Shown piece after piece: positions 32,489 to 39,731 of a DNA stretch of 39,731 nucleotides. The DNA lies in assembly GCA_026390015.1 (NCBI GenBank), contig JAPLGS010000113.1, positions 1 through 39,731 on the forward strand, in the 5' to 3' direction. Under the pieces are notes generated by a model that had not been told where the DNA came from, ran no database searches, and saw only the letters and a program-made list of their open reading frames with translations. The stretch is from Chloroflexota bacterium (GTDB lineage: Bacteria > Chloroflexota > Anaerolineae > Anaerolineales > Villigracilaceae). The translations under genes were made by a program, and so were the position numbers. Each line of letters starts with the position of its first letter. Within the stretch, counting starts at the first letter, position 1.

Positions 32489-33439
32489 TTACAGAGTTGG
32501 TTGCGCGTCTGCCAGGTCAGCAAATAAAGGTGTGGATAAATAACGCTCACCGAAGGAGGGAATGATCACAACGATCAGCTTCCCGACATTTTCGGGGCGA
32601 TTTGCCACCTGTATGGCCGACCAGGTTGCAGCGCCGGAAGAGATGCCGACAAGCAGACCTTCTTCACGCGCCATGCGGCGTGCGGTCAGGAAGGCATCCT
32701 CATTTTTGACGCGGATAATTTCATCATATATTTTTGTGTTAAGGATATCAGGTACGAACCCGGCACCGATACCCTGAATGGGATGTGGTCCTTTTACACC
32801 GCCCGACAACACTGCAGAAGCATCCGGCTCGACAGCAATTACTTTGAAGGACGGCTTGCGCGACTTGAGCACTTCGCCCACACCAGTGATGGTTCCGCCG
32901 GTGCCGATGCCCGAAATCAGGAAATCAACCTGGCCGTCTGTATCCTGCCAGATCTCCTCGGCGGTCGTCTTGCGGTGGATCTCAGGATTTGCCAAATTCT
33001 TGAATTGTTGCGGCAGAAAATATTTCTTCGGATCTGAAGCCGCGATCTCCTCAGCTTTGCGGATTGCACCGCCCATGCCATCGGGACCGGGCGTCAGGAT
33101 CAATTCCGCACCATAGGCACGCAGTAACATGCGGCGTTCCTTGCTCATGGTTTCAGGCATGGTCAGGATGATCTTATATCCACGCGCAGCGGCCACCATC
33201 GCCAACGCGATGCCTGTGTTTCCGCTGGTCGGTTCAACGATCACCGTATCCTTTGTGATCAAACCGGCTTTTTCGCCAGCGTCGATCATGGCTGCGCCGA
33301 TGCGGTCCTTCACTGAATGAGCAGGATTATAAAACTCCAGTTTGGCTACGACATCGGCTTTTGCTCCTTCGGTAATGCGGTTGAGTCTTACAAGGGGCGT
33401 ATTACCAATTAGTTCTGTTACGTTGTTTGCGATTTTCAT
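32489..33439 (-). CDS. cysK: Cysteine synthase (O-acetylserine sulfhydrylase)
   Basis: 316 residues, fold-type II PLP enzyme. The PLP Lys is at 44 ([11 protein letters not shown]), the substrate loop [10 protein letters not shown] begins at 70, and [15 protein letters not shown] binds the cofactor phosphate. [10 protein letters not shown] and [13 protein letters not shown] follow as in CysK/CysM. It makes cysteine from O-acetylserine, the product of CysE encoded next in the same direction. AAAGGAGAACCATC precedes the ATG. The C-terminus is short and lacks an obvious CysE-independent CysM signature, so cysK is preferred. A structured leader ending in 11 T residues lies 36 bases upstream, suggesting transcriptional control. 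Confidence 0.95.
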   Translation of the reverse strand: MKIANNVTELIGNTPLVRLNRITEGAKADVVAKLEFYNPAHSVKDRIGAAMIDAGEKAGLITKDTVIVEPTSGNTGIALAMVAAARGYKIILTMPETMSKERRMLLRAYGAELILTPGPDGMGGAIRKAEEIAASDPKKYFLPQQFKNLANPEIHRKTTAEEIWQDTDGQVDFLISGIGTGGTITGVGEVLKSRKPSFKVIAVEPDASAVLSGGVKGPHPIQGIGAGFVPDILNTKIYDEIIRVKNEDAFLTARRMAREEGLLVGISSGAATWSAIQVANRPENVGKLIVVIIPSFGERYLSTPLFADLADAQPTL

Positions 33440-33474
33440 GATGGTTCTCCTTTGGGTTTTCCTAGCATAAAAAT

Positions 33475-33639
33475 AAAAAAAAAAACGGCTGCCTGCTACT
33501 GAAAAAAATTTCCAGTTCGCAAACGGTGAAAGAAACTCGCAAGCCGCTAAACGCGACTTTTATTTTGCGAGGTCAAATCCACCGTTTACGGCAGTCAGCC
33601 GTTGATCTTCAGAAAGAGGCGGTGGTTAGTGACCCCGCC
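33475..33639 (-). promoter_or_regulatory. Structured leader RNA with terminator upstream of cysK
   Basis: On the cysK strand three nested stems are visible. The outer pairs 33591-33601 with 33486-33496 (11 bp, one mismatch), the next 33580-33587 with 33521-33528 (AAACGGTG/CACCGTTT, perfect), and the inner 33565-33571 with 33536-33542 (CTCGCAA/TTGCGAG, perfect). Eleven T residues (33485-33475) follow the outer stem. The 5' arm can instead fold locally (CGGC-TGACT-GCCG, 33601-33589), and a GGCGG/CCGCC hairpin lies before it (33618-33639). This looks like an attenuator or riboswitch. It has no T-box, SAM-I or cobalamin core that I recognise. The rest of 33440-33740 shows no gene. Confidence 0.55.
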
Positions 33640-33740
33640 GGGTACAGATGCAATGCAGTTCTATTTTCATGTATTTATAGAAACCGTGAAGCCTTATTAT
33701 CTTACCTAGCCAAATCTGAGCGCCTTCGCTTTCATAGTCT

Positions 33741-35003
33741 TTAAAAAGCAAAGCAAAATATCAGATCGTTGACATTCGTGCCGCTGGGACCTGTCTTTAG
33801 CAGATCATCCAGTTTTGCAAAATAAGAATATGAATCATTTCTGGATAGGAATTCTGACGCAGCCATACCAAGCGCTTCTGCCCTGTGAGCTGATTCATTG
33901 CCAGCCCGCGCGCCCGCCGCATCGGTAGGCCCGTCTTCGCCATCCGTGGCGATCGATATAAGCATGACATCTTTCATCTCACGCAGAACATCCACTGCTC
34001 CCAGTACGAGTTCCTGATTTCGCCCGCCTTTGCCATGCCCTTTGATGGTGACGGTCATTTCTCCGCCTGCAAGTAAACAGAATGGGCGCGGAAATTTATC
34101 CTGGTACGTTTTGAGGTCCCAGGCAAGTTTTTTGCCTATTTCACGCGCCTCGCCTTGCAAACCCGAATAAATTATTTCCGAGAAAAAGCCTTCCTCTTCC
34201 GCTTTTTTTTTCGCCGCACGCAAGGCGATGTCATTGCTGGCAATGATATGATTCTGAATATTATTAAACGTGGGGTCATCGGGTTTCAAGGTTTCTCGAA
34301 ATGGGTAATTCAAGCCCCCTAACCGGTTTACCAACACAAGCGATTCCTCGCGGGTGGTCGGGTCTGCGGCAGTTGGGCCAGATGCAATGGCTTCGATCGG
34401 ATCTCCCACCACATCAGATAGGATCAGGCTGATGATTTGCGCGCCATTCGCTGCCAGTGCCAGACCGCCGCCTTTCAGCGAATCAAGGTGACGGCGCAGA
34501 GTATTGATCTGATCAATGCGCGCGCCATTGCCCAACAGAGTGGATGTGAGGGACTGCAATTCTGAAAGGGGAATGATGGGAGCAGCCATCAAGGCTGAGC
34601 CGCCGCCAGAGATAAGACATATCAGCAGATCATCGCGTGTAAGCTGCGAAACGAATCTAAGCGCGGCGCGTCCAGCCGTGAGGCTGTCTTCACCCGGGAT
34701 CGGATGATTTCCTTCGATAATAGTGACAGGTTTGAGGTCAAGGGGAGATGCGTGTTTGGTGATGATGAGGCTGTCAGTCAAATGAACCGACTCTGCAAAG
34801 GCTGAGGTCATCGCGCAGGCTGCTTTTCCCAGTCCAAAAGCATAAACGCGTTTTGCAGAAGGAAGCTGTATCTTTTGCAGGTAGTTTTTTACTGCTTCGC
34901 CCGCGTGTACGGATTGGAATGCAGAGGAAATAATGCGCGCAATGGAATCTCCGCGCGGGTGGAAACGAAGCGATGAAGTGAAAAAATACTCTGGGGGGAA
35001 CAT
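33741..35003 (-). CDS. Glycerate 2-kinase, MOFRL family
   Basis: 420 residues from the ATG at 35003, the usual length for this family, which phosphorylates D-glycerate to 2-phosphoglycerate. Signs are VYAFGLGKAACAMTSAF, EGNHPIPGEDSLTAGRAAL, LLICLISGGGSALMAAP, INTLRRHLDSLKGGGLA, LSDVVGDPIEAIASGPT, and the C-terminal MOFRL block GKGGRNQELVLGA with SIATDGEDGPTDAAGA. A frame extending to 35087 adds a hydrophobic stretch unlike the family and is rejected. No ribosome binding site precedes 35003, but a TATACT box does, so the mRNA may be leaderless. It lies upstream of cysK on the same strand. Confidence 0.9.
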   Translation of the reverse strand: MFPPEYFFTSSLRFHPRGDSIARIISSAFQSVHAGEAVKNYLQKIQLPSAKRVYAFGLGKAACAMTSAFAESVHLTDSLIITKHASPLDLKPVTIIEGNHPIPGEDSLTAGRAALRFVSQLTRDDLLICLISGGGSALMAAPIIPLSELQSLTSTLLGNGARIDQINTLRRHLDSLKGGGLALAANGAQIISLILSDVVGDPIEAIASGPTAADPTTREESLVLVNRLGGLNYPFRETLKPDDPTFNNIQNHIIASNDIALRAAKKKAEEEGFFSEIIYSGLQGEAREIGKKLAWDLKTYQDKFPRPFCLLAGGEMTVTIKGHGKGGRNQELVLGAVDVLREMKDVMLISIATDGEDGPTDAAGARAGNESAHRAEALGMAASEFLSRNDSYSYFAKLDDLLKTGPSGTNVNDLIFCFAF

Positions 35004-35009
35004 GCTGAT

Positions 35010-35015
35010 AGTATA
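35010..35015 (-). promoter_or_regulatory. -10 box giving a leaderless glycerate kinase mRNA (candidate)
   Basis: TATACT on the minus strand ends six bases before the ATG at 35003, so the A of the start codon would be the first transcribed base. The -35 region is T-rich without a clear hexamer, and no Shine-Dalgarno sequence is present. Confidence 0.4.
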
Positions 35016-35101
35016 GCCAACTATTGGAAAAAAAATAAAGCAGATATACAAATGCTGCGCGATAAAACCTCGCAGGCTTTTGAGCAATGAAAGAATATCA
35101 A

Positions 35102-35135
35102 AACAGGAGTTCTCATATTATTGAGAACTCCTGTT
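35102..35135 (-). terminator. Terminator of the aminotransferase operon
   Basis: AACAGGAGTTCTCA (35102-35115) is the perfect inverse of 35122-35135, a 14-bp stem with a 6-base loop. On the minus strand it is followed by a short T run (TTTTGATATTC). It lies nine bases after the DegT aminotransferase stop. Confidence 0.8.
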
Positions 35136-35144
35136 AGATTTTAG

Positions 35145-36425
35145 CTACTTCAATTCCTTCTTCCGTAGCTCAGCCGCCGCTTTATTTAATTCGTCAGCAT
35201 TCCTCTGGATCTTCTTGATCGCCGCCACTGCATCATCCACGCCTTTCGGGCCAGCGCGGAATATGTTTTCGTCGAGCCAGACGGCTTCATGTTCACAGGC
35301 GCGCACGGCTTCGGGCAGATGCATTTCCTTGAATTTGAAATATTCAGGAAATGCATTTGGCACCGCCAGCGTGGATTTTTGCGGCTGAAACAGTTCGTAA
35401 TTGTTCATGGCTTCATACCCCGTCCAGCAATCAATGCCTTCCGCTTCGAGCGCGGCGCATAGCACATCATGCTCCACTCCAAATTGATTCGGGTCAATGG
35501 CGAAGATGTAACGATAGAACGAACGCGTGGTATGTCGTTCATCATGCTTGAGAACGCGCACTCCGGAAATTTCACTCAAGGATTCATCCATGTAGGCCGC
35601 CATCTCTTCACGCTGTTTTGCCTGTGCGGGGAAACGCTCAATCCCAACCAGTGCGAGCGCGGCCTGTAATTCGCTCAGACGATAGTTCCCGCCTTGCAAA
35701 GAAAATCCATTTGAGTCCTCCGCCCCACCACCCAATGCATGTGGACGTCCACAGTCAATGATCGAGGCGGCTTTCGCGGCAAATTCGGCTGTGCTGCACA
35801 ATAAGATTCCGCCTTCACCTGAGGTAAGTGTCTTCGACGATTGCAAGCTGAACGACCCAAAGTGACCGATCGTCCCTGCCCCCCGGCCGCGCCATTTTGC
35901 ACCGTGTGCATGCGCGCAATCTTCGATCACGATCAAGTTATTTTTCTCAGCCAATTCCATGATCGCATCCATATCGGTCATGTTCGAGCCGAGGTGGACG
36001 GGGATAATAGCCTTTGTCTTGGGCGTGATGGCCTTCGCCACAGCCTTTGGATCAAGACAATATGTATTCGGGTCTACATCCACGATGACAGGGATCGCGC
36101 CCGCGCCCATTGGGGCTGATGCGGTTGCCTGGAATGTATACGCCGGGACGATGACTTCATCACCCCAGCCAATGCCCGCCGTGCGCAAAGCAACTTCCAT
36201 CGTGACGGTTCCATTAATCATCGGAACAGCGTAAACACCGCCCTGCAACTCGGCGAATTTCTGCGCCAATTCAGCGGTCTTCGGCCCGGGGTACGGGAAC
36301 CCGCCCCAACGTCCCGAACGAACCACATCCGCGACAGCTTGCACGTCGCGCTCATCCCACACAGGCCACTCGGGATAGGATTCAGTTCGGGTTTTTGATC
36401 CACCAAGTATTGCTAATTCAGACAT
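35145..36425 (-). CDS. DegT/DnrJ/EryC1/StrS-family PLP aminotransferase
   Basis: 426 residues. SELAILGGSKTR is the typical start of the subgroup close to aminocyclitol and AHBA enzymes. GDEVIVPAYTFQATASAP, VIEDCAHAHGA with Asp169, and SFSLQSSKTLTSGEGG with the PLP Lys198 complete the active site. Such enzymes aminate keto-sugars or keto-cyclitols, usually with glutamine or glutamate, or run in reverse in degradation. The ATG at 36425 has AAGGAG six bases upstream, and the frame to 36449 is rejected. The start overlaps the ceramidase-like gene by eight bases, making it the last gene of a four-gene operon. It lacks the glycan-assembly neighbours usual for biosynthetic DegT genes, so a catabolic role is possible. 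Confidence 0.88.
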   Translation of the reverse strand: MSELAILGGSKTRTESYPEWPVWDERDVQAVADVVRSGRWGGFPYPGPKTAELAQKFAELQGGVYAVPMINGTVTMEVALRTAGIGWGDEVIVPAYTFQATASAPMGAGAIPVIVDVDPNTYCLDPKAVAKAITPKTKAIIPVHLGSNMTDMDAIMELAEKNNLIVIEDCAHAHGAKWRGRGAGTIGHFGSFSLQSSKTLTSGEGGILLCSTAEFAAKAASIIDCGRPHALGGGAEDSNGFSLQGGNYRLSELQAALALVGIERFPAQAKQREEMAAYMDESLSEISGVRVLKHDERHTTRSFYRYIFAIDPNQFGVEHDVLCAALEAEGIDCWTGYEAMNNYELFQPQKSTLAVPNAFPEYFKFKEMHLPEAVRACEHEAVWLDENIFRAGPKGVDDAVAAIKKIQRNADELNKAAAELRKKELK

Positions 36426-37623
36426 TTTTTTCTCCTTGTAATAATTCACTAAATGCAGATATCACTTTGGGCGCAATTTCCCTGCCGATGGAATTGGTTT
36501 CTTCATAATGTTTTCCAGGTTTGAATGGATTCCACGGATACTTAAAATCTTCGACAGGCAGGATGTAACCGAGTTCATCATTTGCCAGGCCGATGATGCC
36601 CGCCACGTCCGCGCCTGCTTCCAGTAATTCGGCTTTGAGACTCAGCCCAAGCTTTGGCAATAATTCCCCGGGGACAGTTGCCAGCCACAGGCCGCCGATC
36701 TTGATAAGGTTGACCTCGGTTTCGATCTGTCCTTTTTTATTACGGAGATCAGGAAGAAGTTTGCGCCAGAATGCGATCTTGTAAAGCGGGTTGGTTAACT
36801 TCACAGCGAAGTTTTGTTTTTTTATACTGATCACTGACAACTGATTTCTGCTCACTGAACTCAACGCCTTCAGCCCCTCTTCAGCCAATTTTTTCCCCAT
36901 GTATTGTGCTTCTTCAAATGAATGATCTTTGACATCGGGAGTCATCATGCCGCCCAATGCTCCGGAGAAAAAGATGCATGGCGCCCCTGTCTGTTTTTCC
37001 ACTTCGTCACGCAGATAGCCAACATAATCAGAAGTAATATTTGGATTGTGTTCCCATAATGTTTCAGGATGACATGGAAAATTGAAAAGTGTGATCAACG
37101 GTCGACCATCATTGGACATGAATTGAGCGAGAGTCAACTCATCATCGACGATCTGTGGATTGCGTGCGTTCTTCGCCAGACCATGGACGTGGACAGATGT
37201 CATTGCAACTGAAGCAGGTTTGAGGTCAGATAATGAAGCGAGAATTACATCCGCTATTTTATTTTTAATGGAAGATAAATAATCCTGATCCACGCCGCGA
37301 GTTTTGTCGTCGGGTCCCCATAATCCCATAGTGTCGGGACCGTGATGAGTATGGGTTGAGGCAATAATAATTTGTGGATTTAAAACATTAAAGCTCCCGG
37401 AGACTTTTAGCGATTCGATCACATCCTGTACATCGGGTCGAAAAAAACCAATGAGGTCGAGCGCCACAAGCACAATGGTCGTCCCTTCATTTTGAATGGC
37501 AAGTGCGCGCGCATACAGGTGGTCATGAATGGTTTGGGCGCGGCGGTTATTGCCAAATCCCGCAAGAAAAACAGGCTTATCAAGTAATGGGGTGATAATA
37601 GTTTGGGCGAATCCGGTTTTCAT
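36418..37623 (-). CDS. Neutral/alkaline ceramidase-like N-terminal domain protein, cytoplasmic
   Basis: 401 residues of the neutral ceramidase superfamily catalytic domain. FAQTIITPLLDKPVFLAGFG is the family start, IASTHTHHGPDT (His91, His93, His94) and LFNFPCHPETLWEHN supply zinc ligands, and CIFFSGALGGMMTP is the conserved glycine-rich segment. The C-terminal immunoglobulin-like domain of secreted ceramidases is missing and there is no signal peptide, so this is an intracellular amidase-like enzyme, not a lipid-degrading exoenzyme. It overlaps the kinase gene by four bases and the aminotransferase gene by eight. In this context an amide bond on an amino-sugar or cyclitol is a more likely target than ceramide (inference). 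Confidence 0.82.
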   Translation of the reverse strand: MKTGFAQTIITPLLDKPVFLAGFGNNRRAQTIHDHLYARALAIQNEGTTIVLVALDLIGFFRPDVQDVIESLKVSGSFNVLNPQIIIASTHTHHGPDTMGLWGPDDKTRGVDQDYLSSIKNKIADVILASLSDLKPASVAMTSVHVHGLAKNARNPQIVDDELTLAQFMSNDGRPLITLFNFPCHPETLWEHNPNITSDYVGYLRDEVEKQTGAPCIFFSGALGGMMTPDVKDHSFEEAQYMGKKLAEEGLKALSSVSRNQLSVISIKKQNFAVKLTNPLYKIAFWRKLLPDLRNKKGQIETEVNLIKIGGLWLATVPGELLPKLGLSLKAELLEAGADVAGIIGLANDELGYILPVEDFKYPWNPFKPGKHYEETNSIGREIAPKVISAFSELLQGEKNV

Positions 37624-38591
37624 TTGATGATTTCCTTCGCGGTTTGGATCATTTTTTTGCGGACGGCATAGCCGTCGAAGTGTACCTGCTCCATGCCAAG
37701 GATAACGGCGCCCACAACTGGCGGGCCATCAAGACGAATGATCCTTGCTTTCGGTAAGTGTTTCATCACAACATCACGCATGGGGTTGGTAATGATCTCG
37801 CCCGCTTCAAACACACTGCCTGATTGAATGATCTCGACTTCATCATTTTCCATTTCAATTTGGCGCGCCACCGAAACTGCCAGCCAGCCGAGTTCCTGAC
37901 CCGACCAATGCAAAATATCACGTGCAGCAGAATCTCCCGCTTTCGCTGCGTTGATCACCTCCAACGCGAGAAATGGAAAGAGATGATATTGTTCAGTAGA
38001 CAAGCCTTCCATCAAGTCCATTTCATCTTTTGCGCCCAGCGCATTCATATAAGTTTTAGTTAATACCGTAGGCGGGATGCGATTGATCCAGGCATAATTC
38101 ACAAACTGTAACCCGCGCTGGACGATCTCAATTGCGCCTCCATATTCACCAAATGAAGCGCCGTTGCCAACAATGCGGCCTTCCTTCCCATACTTGTTTC
38201 GTCCGCGGCAATTGTTGGATGACCCCGATGTTACGTTCACACCAATCCCGCCGGTTGCACCTGCGAATAATCCATTGGCTCCATCGTTCACCACTTCCAC
38301 CGGACAGGATAAACCTAACGAGGCGATCGCTTCCAAATGCGGCACACGGTCGGACAGGAAGTCGTAGCCAGCGACGCCAAATCCCGCACCCGCAATCTGA
38401 TCAGCGGAAACGCAAGCCATTTTCCGAGCTTGATCAAGAGACTCTTTCAATACATTTTTTAAGCCGTCATAGCCAACGCCTTGATGGTTTCCGCCCCAGG
38501 CCTTGCCGAAGCCAATACACGCGCCTGTTTCATCCGAAATCAATGCGTGGGTTTTAGATGAGCCGACATCTATTCCAAGAAAATACTTCAT
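37620..38591 (-). CDS. BadF/BadG/BcrA/BcrD-family sugar kinase (N-acetylglucosamine kinase-like)
   Basis: 323 residues of the ASKHA ATPase fold. FLGIDVGSSKTHALISDETG is the phosphate-1 loop, AGAGFGVAGYD and VEVVNDGANGLFAGATGG follow with the catalytic Asp in NDG, and GVNVTSGSSNNCRGRN is a variant of the adenosine/phosphate motif. The size and layout match N-acetylglucosamine or glucosamine kinases rather than the iron-sulfur dehydratase activators, which need cluster cysteines. It overlaps both the transporter gene and the ceramidase-like gene by four bases (ATGA), so all are translationally coupled. It probably phosphorylates the imported or de-acylated sugar. Confidence 0.85.
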   Translation of the reverse strand: MKYFLGIDVGSSKTHALISDETGACIGFGKAWGGNHQGVGYDGLKNVLKESLDQARKMACVSADQIAGAGFGVAGYDFLSDRVPHLEAIASLGLSCPVEVVNDGANGLFAGATGGIGVNVTSGSSNNCRGRNKYGKEGRIVGNGASFGEYGGAIEIVQRGLQFVNYAWINRIPPTVLTKTYMNALGAKDEMDLMEGLSTEQYHLFPFLALEVINAAKAGDSAARDILHWSGQELGWLAVSVARQIEMENDEVEIIQSGSVFEAGEIITNPMRDVVMKHLPKARIIRLDGPPVVGAVILGMEQVHFDGYAVRKKMIQTAKEIIK

Positions 38592-39731
38592 AAACTACCC
38601 GCCCTCTTTTTCTCCAAAGTCTGTTTGATCTCAGCCAGATATTTTCCATGCAGCGGGTATAGCCAGAGTAAAAAGATGGACAGCAGAAAACCGATAGAAG
38701 TTGGGACCGTGAGGAAGATTCGAAAACCCATATCCACAGTGGCAGGCTGTGCTTCCAGAAGTGTGTCGTATCCAAAGGCCGGCATCAAAAACCCGAAGAC
38801 ACTGGAGACGAGCAGACCGCTCAGTGTGATCAGAAAACCGCTCATCCCAAAATACATACCTGCGCGTTGATGACCGGTTTTAACTTCATCTTCATCAACA
38901 ACTTCGGTCATGATAACATCACCGATCAAGACAAGCCCGCCGAGTCCGATTCCGAGCACAACCGCGGCGGCATATGTGAAGTTGATATTTGGCGAGAAAC
39001 CCATCGGCACAATTCCCAGGATCATGATGGCATTGGCCAGCATCAACGTGCGGCGTGAGTCGAGTCGGTTCGCGACCCAGTTGCGCCAGGGATACAGGGA
39101 CAGCATGGCGATGAAAAACGCCCCGCCAAGAACAACCGTGGCTAGGCTTTCATCCACTTTCAGGCTGTATTTCAAGTAGAAGAGAATGCCTGTTTGCAGT
39201 GAACCTGTCGCGAAGAAACGCATGGTTTGCGCACCTGCGGCAGTCAGATAACTTCGATTCACAAATGTGGATTTGAGCGCATCCATAAATGGGAAACTGG
39301 TGTCGGTCAGTAATTCCTTTCTTTCGAACATTGCCGGATAGCCCGCATAGATCGCAATGACCGAGATGCCCGCGAAGAGCATAGCCATATTGTTCCAGCC
39401 CATGATATTCGCCAGCATGGGTGGAAGCGCCGCGCCGATGAACAGCCCAAGGATCTGAAAAATATTCATCTTCGCCGCAACATCGGTCCGCTCTTCATAG
39501 GAGCCGAACATCTCAGGAAGCAGTCCGTAATAGCCAGTGGCAAGCGCGGTATAGAGACCTTCCCAAATAACGATGGCAGTGCCAAAGTAGAGCAACAATC
39601 CAGCAGGGTTCGACTTTCCATCATATGGCGCGGTGAAGAGCAATGCAAAAGCCAGAGCGTAGGGCAAACCGCCAAACAAAATGTATGGAAGTCGTCTTCC
39701 CCAGCGCGAGCGTGTGCGGTCTGATAGAAAC
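38588..39731 (-). CDS. MFS/GPH-type sugar transporter (5' end beyond the window)
   Basis: A multi-spanning membrane protein, about 380 residues visible, with its N-terminus cut by the window end. The frame stays open to 39731 and reads LSDRTRSRWGRRLPYILFGG before the segment FALLFTAPY. SDRTRSRWGRR.PYIL is the cytoplasmic-loop signature of the glycoside-pentoside-hexuronide cation symporters and related MFS carriers. About ten hydrophobic helices follow. A TTG at 39679 is an internal codon, not a start. It is the first visible gene of the overlapping operon with kinase, ceramidase-like hydrolase and aminotransferase, and is the expected entry route for their substrate. Confidence 0.88.
   Translation of the reverse strand, partial: FLSDRTRSRWGRRLPYILFGGLPYALAFALLFTAPYDGKSNPAGLLLYFGTAIVIWEGLYTALATGYYGLLPEMFGSYEERTDVAAKMNIFQILGLFIGAALPPMLANIMGWNNMAMLFAGISVIAIYAGYPAMFERKELLTDTSFPFMDALKSTFVNRSYLTAAGAQTMRFFATGSLQTGILFYLKYSLKVDESLATVVLGGAFFIAMLSLYPWRNWVANRLDSRRTLMLANAIMILGIVPMGFSPNINFTYAAAVVLGIGLGGLVLIGDVIMTEVVDEDEVKTGHQRAGMYFGMSGFLITLSGLLVSSVFGFLMPAFGYDTLLEAQPATVDMGFRIFLTVPTSIGFLLSIFLLWLYPLHGKYLAEIKQTLEKKRAGSL

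Noticed and set aside
33486-33639. T-box riboswitch upstream of cysK
   Set aside because: The conserved GGGTGG-ACCGCG T-box core is absent on the cysK strand, although the stem plus T-run layout is similar.
35003-35087. N-terminal membrane segment on glycerate kinase
   Set aside because: The extra 28 residues of the longest frame are unlike the cytoplasmic kinase family and are crossed by the candidate -10 box.

Overview
The window reads as a chromosomal segment of an anaerobic-type bacterium, most likely Chloroflexota (Anaerolineae-like). Three things suggest this: a giant DUF11/SdrD_B surface protein that ends in an LPKTGF-APG motif followed by a sortase domain, a stand-alone ATIC-like AICAR transformylase beside a separate IMP cyclohydrolase, and the general gene style at roughly 50% GC. 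The assignment is inferred from protein style only; there is no rRNA in the window. No phage, insertion sequence or CRISPR array was found.

Layout. (1) 1-5.5 kb, plus strand: a uronate-degradation run. It holds the tail of a GH88/GH105-like hydrolase, a GH88 unsaturated glucuronyl hydrolase, an IolB/KduI-family isomerase, a KduD-type dehydrogenase, then a B12-dependent diol/glycerol dehydratase whose large and medium subunits are fused in one chain, followed by the small subunit. (2) 5.5-7.5 kb, minus strand: a UPF0303 protein and an aldehyde dehydrogenase. (3) 7.7-10.4 kb: a GNAT remnant, an SDR, a ThuA-like protein, a perfect terminator hairpin, and another SDR on the minus strand. (4) 10.8-20 kb: a strong promoter, a short structured leader or small RNA ending in a terminator-like hairpin, and a 2939-residue secreted repeat protein with a C-terminal sortase domain. 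(5) 20-23.2 kb, minus strand: a purine operon (AICAR transformylase, IMP cyclohydrolase, PurB). (6) 23.4-31.7 kb, plus strand: a complete his operon (hisG-D-C-B-H-A-F-I-E) plus a translationally coupled HAD hydrolase. It is preceded by a previously unannotated His-rich leader peptide, an antiterminator and a terminator, which together form a classical-looking attenuator. (7) 31.7-35 kb, minus strand: cysE, cysK with a structured leader RNA, and a glycerate 2-kinase. (8) 35.1-39.7 kb, minus strand: an overlapping four-gene cassette (GPH/MFS transporter, BadF/BadG kinase, neutral-ceramidase-like protein, DegT aminotransferase) that runs off the window end.

How parts fit. HisH/HisF release AICAR, which is the substrate of the divergently transcribed AICAR transformylase, and PurB also makes AICAR, so regions 5 and 6 share one metabolite node. 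Every histidine step is present except histidinol-phosphate phosphatase, and the HAD gene overlapping hisE is the natural candidate. The most notable observations are the his leader-peptide attenuator, the sortase and its LPxTG-like signal in one polypeptide, the fused diol dehydratase without a neighbouring reactivase, the cysK leader RNA, and the transporter/kinase/ceramidase-like/aminotransferase cassette.
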